A stretch of DNA of 64,000 bases from Volvox africanus (taxonomy: Eukaryota > Chlorophyta > Chlorophyceae > Chlamydomonadales > Volvocaceae). The notes under the pieces are model-generated. The model had not been told where the DNA came from. It saw nothing but the letters and a program-made list of their open reading frames with translations, and searched no databases. Made by a program: the position numbers and the translations under genes. The stretch is taken from positions 1,674,001-1,738,000 of the forward strand of contig BSDZ01000021.1 of the NCBI GenBank assembly GCA_030268105.1. The letters are read 5' to 3'. The first letter of the stretch is position 1. Each line of letters opens with the position of its first letter. Shown piece after piece: positions 34,689 through 45,134 of this stretch.

Positions 34689-37600
34689 TCATTGTGGGCG
34701 TATGCGGTCCAACGCAGCCACGTAATGACTCAGCAGCTGATCCCGAAGCATGCTGCGCTTTAACAATATTCGGTTAAGATGCGAGCGGTTCACGTCGCAC
34801 AGCAGCCGAAAGGTAGCATTCGCGTCCGCCCCTGCGATCACCAGCCAAGAGCCCCGGGGTGATATGGGGCGGACAGGTGGTAAGGTGGGCAGAAACGGTG
34901 GGGCTTGCGGATGTACCCATCGTATCGTTGAACGGTCGTTAAGAGTACGCCACCATTTACCGGCGGTTCGTTACTGGTATTCTGAGGACGCCAACAAAAG
35001 CTATCAGGCTTCATTCATTGGGCTACCGCTGAACATGATATTAAAACCATCATAGTTAAAAATATGAATAAAAGCAGAAGTACGCGAGCAAGCGCGGTGA
35101 ACGCATTTTGCCGGCGATAGCAAACACTCCCAAGCCTTACGCTGCTAGGACTCTGTACAGTGCAGTTGGAAAAACGACACTCAGATATTACTAAACTACT
35201 ACTAAAATCAATTAAAAACAAATAACTAAAAGGTATAGAAGATATTATCTACAATTACTAGCTCAAGTAATAACAGCGGTAGCAATGATCGCCTACCTCG
35301 TCGCTCAATAAGGTACACCGTTCCCGGAATCAACAGCTCCGCCGCAACGTCGCCGCCCGCCCGATCCGCGTCTGCCCGTGCTTGCAGCCCCTGGGGCATC
35401 TGAAGCTGCTGTAGTTGCTGGAGGGGCACCGACAGAGGCAATTGCGGGATGATGCGCAGCGACCGTTCCGGCGAAAGCTCTGACTGCTCCCGCAAATCGC
35501 AAACATCTATATGACGGGCAACTCGTGGTGAGTGCGGCTGGGGCGCGACACCTGCAATTAAGACTGGCAGCGGCAGCGGTGGCAGTGCAGCCATTGACAT
35601 CGGTTCTTGCACCGCAGGCGCCGCGGCAGCGCCATCCGTGGCGGGAATCACGTCCCTGCGCGGGCCCAAAACGGCCAGAACCGATAGCGGCTGCGGCAGT
35701 GCCCCTGCTAGCGGCACCGTGCCGCTAGGTACCGACAACGTTGACAATTGCAGTGGTGGAATGGCGGCGGGGAAGGAACCGCTGCCACCGCCGGTCACAA
35801 CGGCACTGCCGTCATCGCTCTGTGTGAGCAGCGCGGAGGTGGCAGTAATGTTCAACCGAGGTATTTTCAGGTCTACTCTAACACTGCTGAGGACGCGCCG
35901 AGGCGGTGTGGGCCCCACGGCAGCGCCAACCAAGGCGATATTTTGCGACTGCACGCTAGCTGCCGCGGCCGCCGCAGCTGCTACCAGCGGTGGCGGCGGT
36001 AAGACACTATTGAAGCCATGTGTTTCCGGCATTCGGCGGCGTGGCGAGTCAAAATCGACTCCGCGCCCAGAGGCGGTGACGTTTCCGACGCCACCGGCAG
36101 CTAGACTGGGGACTGCAGTCAGGGGAGGAAGTGTGACGTTGGAGTGCACCGCAGGTAAAGGAGGCGCAGCAGGTGGTGGCATGGGCGGGCGTGGAGGCAT
36201 GGGCATCGGCGGCCCCAACGGAGAGGGTATAGGCGGAGCTGAAGACCCAGGGAGGAGGGGTGCACTGTGTCTTGGTGACGATCCGCCACTGAGCGATCGT
36301 TTGAGGACCGTTTGAAGGCGCTCCTGCATAGTCCCGCTGCTCCTTCCATTCTCCACCTGCGGTCCAAGGGTCGCCAACTGGCACAGCCGTCCACCGGGTA
36401 GGCCTGCAGGACACGCATATGCCATACAGATGAAGTGTGGGATGGGCTGGGATTATAGGCGACGCCAGCGCCCCAGGATCTCACGCATGGGGCGAAGTGC
36501 CCTGGCAAACCGAGGGAAGATTGAAAACTATGGTAACTGTACACACAGAGCCCCGCTGTTCACTGATGGGTAGTTAGTAGTGGCCCCATCAAACCCGTCA
36601 ATTGGGAATGGCCAAGCGCTCTCCCACGCTACGCACCCGCCCTCCTAAGGCCTTCATAATGTTAGGCGAGTCTCAAACAAAATATGACAAAAGTAGCGGT
36701 ACGGTAACAGGACATCTGACAGTCCTCACTCGTCTGAGTCGTGAGCCCTGGGTGCGGCGCCGTCGCCGCCAGATCTCCCAAAGCGTGACTTCCCGCCGCC
36801 GTCATCGCGGGAGGCGGCCGGGTCAGAGAGTTTCCCAGGTAGGAAAGACCCTCCATCAGGGTGTGTCTCGAGCTCATGCCTACCAGACTGGGTGCGGGTC
36901 CCGTAGGGAAGCTGGGGCCCTCCTGCGGTGGACAAATTACCGCATGTCCTAAGTCATGTACATTGTCGACGCAGTGATGCATCATCAATAACCATATAGT
37001 GCCTACGTGCCTATAAAAACCCGAATCACGATCGAAATGTCGAAAGGCGGAGTCCCCCTGCATCACACATACACATACATAGACTCATACACATACACTC
37101 ACACAGACATACACACGCATACACACCACGCGCGCACCTGGGGCGGCTGACACCTGCACAGCGCAGCCGCTACCACGTGGCTCGCCAGCCCCAGTGCCCC
37201 CGAACGGCGAAGAGTCTGGCAGCATGCGGCCATCATTTGCAGGGCGGCAGCAGCGGCAGGAGTACAAGGCACGGAGCAATTCCAAGATAATATTCAAGGC
37301 GTTTAGATATCAGCGCTCAAGGCCGCAGTCTAAGCAATACCAGTCCAGTTAGCTACCACCCTATTGGCTGAACGCTCCCCCTCCATCTCCATAAATTGTC
37401 CAGACCGAGGTAACTTCGGCCGGGTGGCCATGACGCGTAGTCCATCACTCGCTCACCCATCCCACTGCTCACCAACGCTAGCTCACTGCGGGAAAGGACC
37501 TCCCTGGAGGCCATAGACATCTCATTCGCGAGCCGTCGAAGGGAAGCGCAGCTGCAGCGACTCCCCAGATCGGCCTGGATGCGGGCGGAGGCGCATGTCT

Positions 37601-40052
37601 AGTTATCTAATCGGCGAATGAACGCACATGTGTTTCTGCGGCCTTCTGTGGCCTTCTGCGGGGCCTAACATCAGCCGGCGGGTGTTCGTACCCGCGTACC
37701 AGGTGTCTACCTCTCTACCGCGAACAGAAGGGGAAGAGGACAAAGGAAAAAAAGAGGAAGAGATCCGGTACGTTAAAATCCTATCCCTAATGCTTGCCGT
37801 ATGCTTAGTGCGCATGCTTAGTTCAAGTACGACTTTACGCACGTTGTACACGACGCTATCGATGCATCCGGCATGCAGCTCCGCCAGGTCTGAGGTCACC
37901 ACTGCAGGTGACGAGAAACACGTAGCGCGCATGCCGCCAACCGGAGCACCCAGCCGCTGCGCTCCAGGTTGGCCTTCTAGCGCCACGAGCACTACCAGTA
38001 AAGCCGCAATCCCTGCACCGCGCACCAGATGCAGTAATAACCCTTCCGATACACATGCCTTCCTAAGTGAAATATTGTGGCAAAGCCCCAAGCTGCAACC
38101 TGAAGTTGGAAAGGAGACAGCTTGGCCTGGCGTCAAAGTGGCGAGGGCCACTGGTTCTTGTCCTAGTGTAATTGGTTGCAGTAATGATGGCGGTGATAGC
38201 GGCGGCAATGGTGGAGTGCATCTCCGTCACCTCATACACGGAGTGCATGAGGATGTCCATCCCTTGAGCGTTCCTCCGGCAACAGCCCTCATGTTGGTCC
38301 CGTCCCCCCCAACCTACCACAACATATGACTCGCCCGCCAAACCCAACTACTTGCCACTGTCATACGACGATAACATCTGAAATGGGGCTGAATCCTTAG
38401 GGGAATATCCACATCTGTTGAGCAGATACATACAACCGAGGATTTTCAAGGTCAGTGGTACCAATAACGCACGCACAGACCAACACAACTTAACGTTTCG
38501 CCAACAAATCCGTCTAACCTAACTGCATCCTTGCAAGCAACTGGCAGCTCTAACTGGGCTAAGTTTTTGAGCCGCCAATTTCCAGTATGCACCTTTTAGA
38601 GCAACTAGAGTAACTAACCCAGGCAATCTTGGACCTCTGTGTCGGCTTCTGGCCCTACCTGCGCCGCCCGAGTGGCCGATGCACCGCAGTCCGTACCCCG
38701 GATGCGCCTCCACCGCGGCACGTAGCCGACCAGCCTCCTCCTCCAGGAGCTGCTGCGCCGCTTCCAGCATCCCCCGGTGGGCGAAGCCTACGGCAAACGG
38801 ACCACAGGCATAGGGTCCAGCGAGTTTGGGTGCCCTCATGGCCCAGTAAATCTACCTAAGGTAGGTTTACTTGGAATAAAAGCCAAGAGACTAAGAACCC
38901 AAAATCTTAAGGGACGCGGAAAGCATTCTGGAAGTAGGGATGGAGAGGGGAAAAGAATAGAACATAGAGGTACATACCGAGCTCCGGTGCCCACCACATC
39001 ACGCACCTGGCCCGAGGGCGCTCGTTTCGGCAGTCGCAGGGTTCAGCAAGTCCGGGAGACTGTTGCCGCCACGGATAACCAATCTTATTGTGCGGCTTTC
39101 TTCATGGATCGCGGTGAAGAAGGCAGGACGAGAGCCACGGGGTTGGGGGCAGCAGGCCAGCAGGTCGGCTGCGCTCTGCGGAAGCGCACGAGGTGTGGGT
39201 GCGGGTGTCAAGACGTAGTAATGAAAATCGTATGTGTCGTGACCTGGGTCTTAGCGAGGAGATGGGTGCACCAGGTGGGTGAAATAGGGAGTCCGAATAC
39301 TTTGCATCCGATTACTTTGCAAGGTCAGGGTACGTGTGGCAGCCTGGGACACCAGGTGGGTGAAATAGGGAGTCCGAATACTTTGCATCCGATTACTTTG
39401 CAAGGTCAGGGTACGTGTGGCAGCCTGGGACATGGTGTGCGCTCACGGCAGCGAGACGAGCCGACACGCGTGACCTGAAACCAGAATGCATGATCAGGGA
39501 GGAACGGGGTTATTTTTTTGTGAGCTGGGTTTTTACTACTAGACTATGGATTCGCCCTTTCCGCTACCATATCTACAGATATGTAGTTCTAAGTGCTGCA
39601 ACGCTGCCGTCAACAATGTAATGCGTCGATACCGTTCATGGACGTTTGCTTCTGTTTGTTGCTGACACCCTGCCAGCACCATCAACTTTTGGCAGCCATC
39701 TGGGAGTCTCCATGTGCTGTTGTACAACGTATTAGATTGCAACAGATTTTGACATTTCTCATATGGCATGGGCCGCTTCTGGTCCCCGGGTCCCAGCTAC
39801 CGGCATCATTACCGCCCAGGTCTTTGTGTGGCCCGCGGGCAATACCTGCGATTTCTGGTCCCCTTCACCTCATAGCTGCAGCAGTTGCCGCTACCATAGC
39901 TTTCACTAGGCAGATCTATTCCTCACCCGCAGCCCCAGAAGCTGCACCAGCCGTTGTTCCAGAGATGAATCCTCGCACCCTGCGCTCTCGGCCACCCCTC
40001 CAGCACCTGCCCCTCCGGACAACGAAGCTGGAGCCTCCAGTTGATACGCTGT
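34689..40052 (-). CDS. Class-3 (DAG-lipase-like) lipase family protein with altered active site (5' end unresolved)
   Basis: Exons traced in transcript order: ~40052-39927, 39175-39007, 38787-38659, 38012-37843, 37574-37487, 37215-37154, 36922-36730, 36403-35297 and 34831-34689. All junctions close in phase. Family features in order are RPAFFTAIHEES and IRLVIRGGNSLPDLL (the RGT-S-D block), GFAHRGMLEAAQQLLEEEA, the nucleophile motif IGHSGGAG, and LGAPVGGMRATCFSSPAV. These continue with ADLGSRCSCASLRRLA (where DDxVPR is usual), LLIPGTVYLIERRG and SHLNRILLKRSMLRDQ. A 370-residue Pro/Ala/Ser/Val-rich low-complexity exon (36403-35297) is inserted before the last conserved blocks. Such lipases hydrolyse acyl glycerols at membranes. 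Here the Ser is kept, but the usual Asp-Val-Pro-Arg context is changed and the expected His near the C-terminus reads Gln (MLRDQ). More 5' exons, perhaps with membrane segments, should lie between 40.1 and 41.5 kb. Confidence 0.78.
37068..37132. repeat. CA-rich microsatellite in a lipase intron
   Basis: Runs of ACACAT and ACATAC with interruptions lie in the intron between the lipase exons ending at 37154 and starting at 36922. Confidence 0.75.
39269..39430. repeat. Perfect 81-bp tandem duplication
   Basis: Two head-to-tail copies (39269-39349 and 39350-39430) are identical over all 81 bases. The unit begins CACCAGGTGGGTGAAATAGG and ends GGCAGCCTGGGA. It lies in the proposed lipase intron between exons 39927 and 39175. 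The 81-base length keeps a minus-strand frame open across both copies (27 codons each), but no coding role is supported. Perfect identity implies a recent duplication or an assembly artefact. Confidence 0.9.
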
Positions 40053-42281
40053 CTGGGCCCATCGTGCCTCGCTGAGCCAAGTTGCAAGTATGTCCCTGAG
40101 GCAACAGTATCAATGGCAGGATCTGGGCCCGTGCATGTGGCCCTTCAGAAGGAAGTATGGCTGCAGCATGGCGCCACTGAGGCAGTAGGCGCAGCCTGAT
40201 CGCTTGAAACGTCTGAAGCAGCTGGTAGCAACTCGGTCCAATCAACCAGGTACCAACCCGGCAACCCATCAAGCCGCATCCTCCCATATCCGTCCCGATG
40301 CTGCTCATGAAACACCCCGTGAGCTGCCCCGGCTACGATCCTTCCCCTCACTTACGTGTCCCCGTCCTCTCCAGCCGCCACCGGGGGACCGCAAGGCAGC
40401 GGTTCATGTTTGCGTGCCAGAGCTAGCCTGATGGAGGCACGTGGATGGGAAAAAAGTGACAAATCTGATTTGGGCAAGGAGTGTGGCTCAACGGGTTGAC
40501 GCCATGCAGGGCCGGCCAGTCGGTGTGACTGCCGACTCGGCCCAAGCTAACTGTTTGGTCAAACGGTAATTTTGTCCCCGAAACACTGTCCCCCAAGGTT
40601 CCGCGGGAGGCAAACCCGAGACCCGTTCGGGACGCACCATCCGAACGCCATCGACTCGAACGTTAATACCTCCCTGGAGCACCACGTATTGCGTAAGCTA
40701 CGCGCGGTGGCTCGGAACACGTCCTGGAGGGACAGCAGCAACAAACCACGCAGACAGTGCAGTCATCGCCACAGCACTGTGGGACCCAGCATGAGTGTCG
40801 CAGCCCAGTTATCCCATGTCATAGCTGTTGCGGACAATATGCTGGCGGCCACGCCACCTCCCAAAGCCTGGGCCTAGGTCGAATTTGCGCCTATCACGCT
40901 CACGACGCCAGCCCAAACTGAATGCCTAACGACGAAACGAAGTAAAATTCATGTACATTGTAATACACGTAAGCATAATTCGTGCCACATTAACTCCAGA
41001 ATGCGTCCGCCGGCTACAATTTTGGCGACAAGTACACGGCTTTCGGCTTGCGTGAGCAGCCTCCGCTCCAGTGTGACGTGCCTGATCCAGATTGACCCAG
41101 ACCGGGGCCTGTCGTTTGTATACTTTCCCAATTATGCTACAAAACAGGCCCTGCGTACCAGCCAACTGTCCAGGTCGCCTTGCCGCTTTTGCTGCCCGCA
41201 CTCCGCTTCCGCCATCTCCCGCCAAATGTCCTCGGCAAGCGCCTGAGGTGGAGACGGCAGACTGTCCCCGCTAAACGATTGGCGTTTTTGTGGCAGATGT
41301 GGGGCCACGGAAAGCCGACCTGGTCCCAAGGCCGAAGTCCGCGACCCGAACGAGCGCGTAGCGTCGAAAGCAGCAGCGGACTGGAGCACCCGCATCGCAT
41401 CTTGATCATTTAAGGTCTCCATTCCGCTGCTTATACTGCGGTCGGCAAAATGGCGGGTTCCCGACGAAGAATGAAGCGGCACTAACCCGGACGGCTAGGC
41501 GTTTGTCCAGCGGGCAGAGGTGCGATATATGTATTTTGCATCTCCAATTTATTTGTTTATCGCGATTCTGCTATACTTGGACTTCGGTGGTCGGTTCCCT
41601 CAGGCCGGAAAAGCAAATACATGTATGCCGCCCAAAATGTTGATCCAATTGGAATTTTGATAATGTGTGAATTAGAAAAGGTTGTTGTGAACGTGTGTTT
41701 GGGGCATACTTGTGCCTAAACCAAACGTACCTACATGACGCTTCGCTTCCACCGCCGGAATTACAAGACATCGCGATGTCCCCAATGCTGTTTGCATACT
41801 AAAAAGTTTTATAACAACTGTTATAAAACTTTAATTAAAAAATTCAAAGGAGCGCAAGATAGTGTGGGAATAAATATGAGATTTGGGCGATATTTTAACC
41901 TTGACTAATGAACCCTAATGAAGACGAGCTTATCAATTTAAGGTCAAGGAAATGTGATTGTAAGTGGGTAACCGTTGTCGTAACGGGCTGGGGTCCTGTC
42001 TGGGCCACATACGTGGTCCTGAACTTTAATCTATATGTGTAAACCGTAGTAACGTAAATCAAGGTAGTCTTAGACACGGTGATGTACCGCATTCCTGCTC
42101 AAGGATAAAGAAAACGGGCTTGGTTAGGTGCAACGCTGAACTCGACAGCAGCACTCCAGTCGCGGCATATATCTCAGTGTAAGCAAACGGGCGTTATTGC
42201 CTGTCTTTTAAGTACCATATCCAAGGATTTGGCCGTCCGGCTTTCAATGTTGCTAGGCCGTAATGCGAATCAGCTGAAGGT
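40053..42281. other. Unresolved 5' part of the lipase gene and upstream intergenic DNA
   Basis: The minus strand has several exon-like pieces. One is about 40437-40372, ending in a GTAAGT donor. Another is a hydrophobic stretch near 40870-40760. A piece at 41482-41170, reading DIWREMAEAECGQQ, is followed by a GTACGC donor. They could be 5' exons of the lipase gene but I could not close their phases. From 41.5 to 42.2 kb the DNA is AT-rich with no exon seen. Confidence 0.4.
41803..41832. repeat. Perfect 14-bp inverted repeat with 2-base loop
   Basis: AAAGTTTTATAACA (41803-41816) is followed by AC and then its exact reverse complement (41819-41832). It lies in AT-rich intergenic DNA upstream of the DCC-family gene. 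It could be a small transposon remnant or simply an extrudable palindrome. Confidence 0.85.
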
Positions 42282-43834
42282 ATGAACAACAGCCTGACCT
42301 TTGTTGAATGGAATTCGCAGTCTGTGATGCGCGCAATGCACGGCTTGCCGTGCACTCGGCCATACGCGGGGCAAGTGGCGCCTGTCACGCAGCAGGTGTT
42401 GCCAGCGGCAGCAGCAAATCGCAATCCTGCATCCACCCGAGGGTTCACCCTGAGACTCAGCCGGTCACGCCCGTCCGTTTTTATGCCTGCTGCTGCACCC
42501 CGTGCCGGAGGCAGCAACGCCGGGGCAGCTTCCAACGTACCGGTCGGGGAGAATGTAACCGCTTCCACGTCTGGAGCAGTGGCTGCGCCGGGGGCTGTGG
42601 GCGCGCCGGCTGCGGTGCGCGACGACTTCGCTGTTGACAAGCGGCCCATCATCCTCTTTGATGGTGTGTGCAACCTGTGAGTAAGGCAAGGCGTGCTGCG
42701 CCTGGATGTTCTTGCCAATTAAGCCATGAGAAGGAGTCAATAGCTGGGCGTTATGGCTGGGCACTCAAAGTTGTGGGGGGTTCGTATAGAAGGTTGGGAC
42801 AAGCTGATGATAATCGTGATGCCAATCGTGATGTGAAGTCGATTTCGCAATGGGGTGAAGATGGGGTTGGTTGCGGGTAAAAGCGCCGACCAAACTATAT
42901 CCGACGGTGAGGCCTTATGACATCTATGGCTTATCGGGGATTAAAAAATGGACATGGTGGTATTGACATCTCCCGGCACCGCTTTATTTGAAGGTGCAAC
43001 GGCGGCGTCAACTTCATGTTGGATAATGACCCCAATGGCGTCTTCCGTCTGGCGGCCCTGCAGAGCCAGGCCGGCCGGCGCCTGCTGACGCGCTGCGGTC
43101 GCTCCCCGAATGACATCTCATCCATTGTGCTCGTGGAGAAGGACCGCCACTTCGTCCGTTCGGAGGCCATCCTTCGCATCGGCGCTGCACTGCGGGTGCC
43201 GTTGCCGCTGTTGGCGGCACTTGGCTTCCCAGTGCCGCTGCTCCTACGGGACACCTTGTATGATGCCATCGCAAACAACAGGTGACGAGTTGGATGAAGC
43301 TTGTAACGGGGACGTTTGGGCTTTGGGGTAGCGGAAGAGTTGTTTTCTTGGTTGTCCAGCCAGGGGGTGCCCTGCTGACCGATTGCATGTGGTGTTTGTA
43401 CGAGCGTGTGAATGTGCAAACTTAGCAGGAGAGTAGTCATTGGGGTCGGGGCCAGGAGGAAAATTGTAAAAGCATCGCAGTGACGGAAATCGTCGACATC
43501 AAGTCCTTGTAGTAAGGGTGAAGTAGGGCCGCGCACTTACATCCATATCCAGGTGCAACAGCCTGTATAATAGAGGACCATGACGGCGGTCTGCTAAGCT
43601 GCCTCGGCGTCGCAGGGCTCCCCCCCTGGTAGCACTCAAGTCACCTTTCCTGCATGTCCGTTCGCAACGCGAAACCATGTCACGACATAGCATGGTATCA
43701 ATGACGGCACGGCACCTATCATGTACAATTTGCACATTCATGTCGTGACAACCAGGTACTCATTCTTCGGCCGTACGGACACCTGTCGTCTACGGGACGC
43801 TGGCAACTTCGCTGACAGATTTCTTGTCGATTGA
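42282..43834 (+). CDS. DCC-family (DUF393) thiol-disulfide oxidoreductase-like protein
   Basis: Exons 42282-42676, 42994-43281 and 43756-43834 give 253 residues with both junctions in phase. The conserved domain starts at IILFDGVCNLCN, containing the family's D-x-V-C-x-x-C motif split by intron 1. It continues FRLAALQSQAGRRLL, SSIVLVEKDRHFVRSEA, LRIGAALRVPLPLL, LLLRDTLYD, IANNRYSFFGRTDTCRL and ends DRFLVD, the full-length order for this family. About 120 residues precede it, rich in Ala, Ser, Arg and Pro and poor in acidic residues. That composition is consistent with a chloroplast or mitochondrial transit peptide. DCC proteins resemble thioredoxin-fold redox proteins, but their substrates are mostly unknown. 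The ATG chosen is the first in the open exon; a later in-frame ATG (MRAMHG) is possible. Confidence 0.88.
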
Positions 43835-45134
43835 GCTGGCAACATCTGTGCGTCAGTTAAGTCAAGGCCATGCGTTGCACGTGTGCTTTTGGGGGGAAGG
43901 ACCGCAACGGTGCCCTGCATGAGTGTCCCACCGATGGCCTGCCAGAATCCTAGTGCTCTATTGTGGGAGTGACTTTAGGAAGGAAGTCTCTGATTAGAAT
44001 GCAAGTGGATGAAAGTGGTCGGATTATTTGAGTAGGCCATTTGTTGTGCCTGTCCGAATGCCGAGAACAGGGAAGCTGAATCATCCGAATCATTTCTTTG
44101 ATGGAGACGGAGAATATTGCTCACAGCCCACATGTCGCCGCAGTACCTGCCTTACTTTTTCACAAAAGCCGCGAAGCTTATTCCGACGCACCTGGCATGA
44201 CGTGTATCTCCGCCGTACTTGAGTTCCTCACGTACAAACTGTATCTGTACTGGTCGGCACGGCGTTTTTGCTGTATGCATGCGGTTAGTGCTGGCACTAA
44301 TTTTGCGTTGTTGATGTTTGTTTCAGCTCGCAGTCAGTTGCAGTTGGTTATCGTTATGATTGGTTGTCACCGTCACAGGGGACACTGGTTTTAATCTACT
44401 GTTGCAAACATGCCTTAGACCGGTCCAGATGTATGCATCGGCGTGTTCTTAGTGCCTGCCGAACTCAAATATTCTAGCGTTCCGTATACTGGTGATGGAT
44501 AAAGTACACGAGCAGAGGTTGGCTTGGGCCATGAGCTGCAAGAAGGACGTTCCGAAGCACCCTTCTGCCGCAACTAAGCAATCTTGTGCGGAGCTGGCAG
44601 TGTCTGGTAGGTTCGTTTCTGAGGGAAGTTTTGGGGTTGCCGCCTATGGTTCATCCAGAGCCCACTATGCCGCGCCAGTCCTCCATCATTTATGTTAAAC
44701 CCTGGAATACTTGAAAATGCTCACAGAAGCTCAAAATGATAGGGCGTGACATCCTTGCACAAAGCTCATGTTGAAGGGAAAAGTTTGCAGGCTTGGCTGA
44801 CATTGTAGTAAAGCAGTATATCGGTACTTGCGGTGGTACTTGGCAGCATCAATTTCTCGGCCGCGATCCCCAGCAGACTTATGATAAGCAATTTCATTAG
44901 TGTGAATTGGCATAAATATCAATATGTATTCGTTATAACGCCAAAGAATTTGCATAATTACAATCATGCTCCACAAAGTACGACATTAACCGTCGGTTAA
45001 GCGTTTCGGGCCTTGCGTTCCTATACTTCTACTGCAAGGCCGGAAGTGTAGACATTCTGGCTCGTTTCTCGCTATTAGCTATCCGCGGTTTGTATTGCAG
45101 CTTTAGTTGTTGGCCGAAGTTTAAATTCCCGAAG
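43835..45134. other. Intergenic stretch
   Basis: This contains the 3' UTR of the DCC-family gene and the upstream region of the transporter gene. No exon is supported on either strand. Confidence 0.5.

Noticed and set aside
35638..36315. 225-codon plus-strand open frame
   Set aside because: It overlaps antisense the low-complexity lipase exon (36403-35297), whose phases close on both sides; the plus-strand frame has no partners.
39269..39430. CRISPR-like direct repeats
   Set aside because: There are only two abutting copies without spacers; this is a tandem duplication in a eukaryotic genome.
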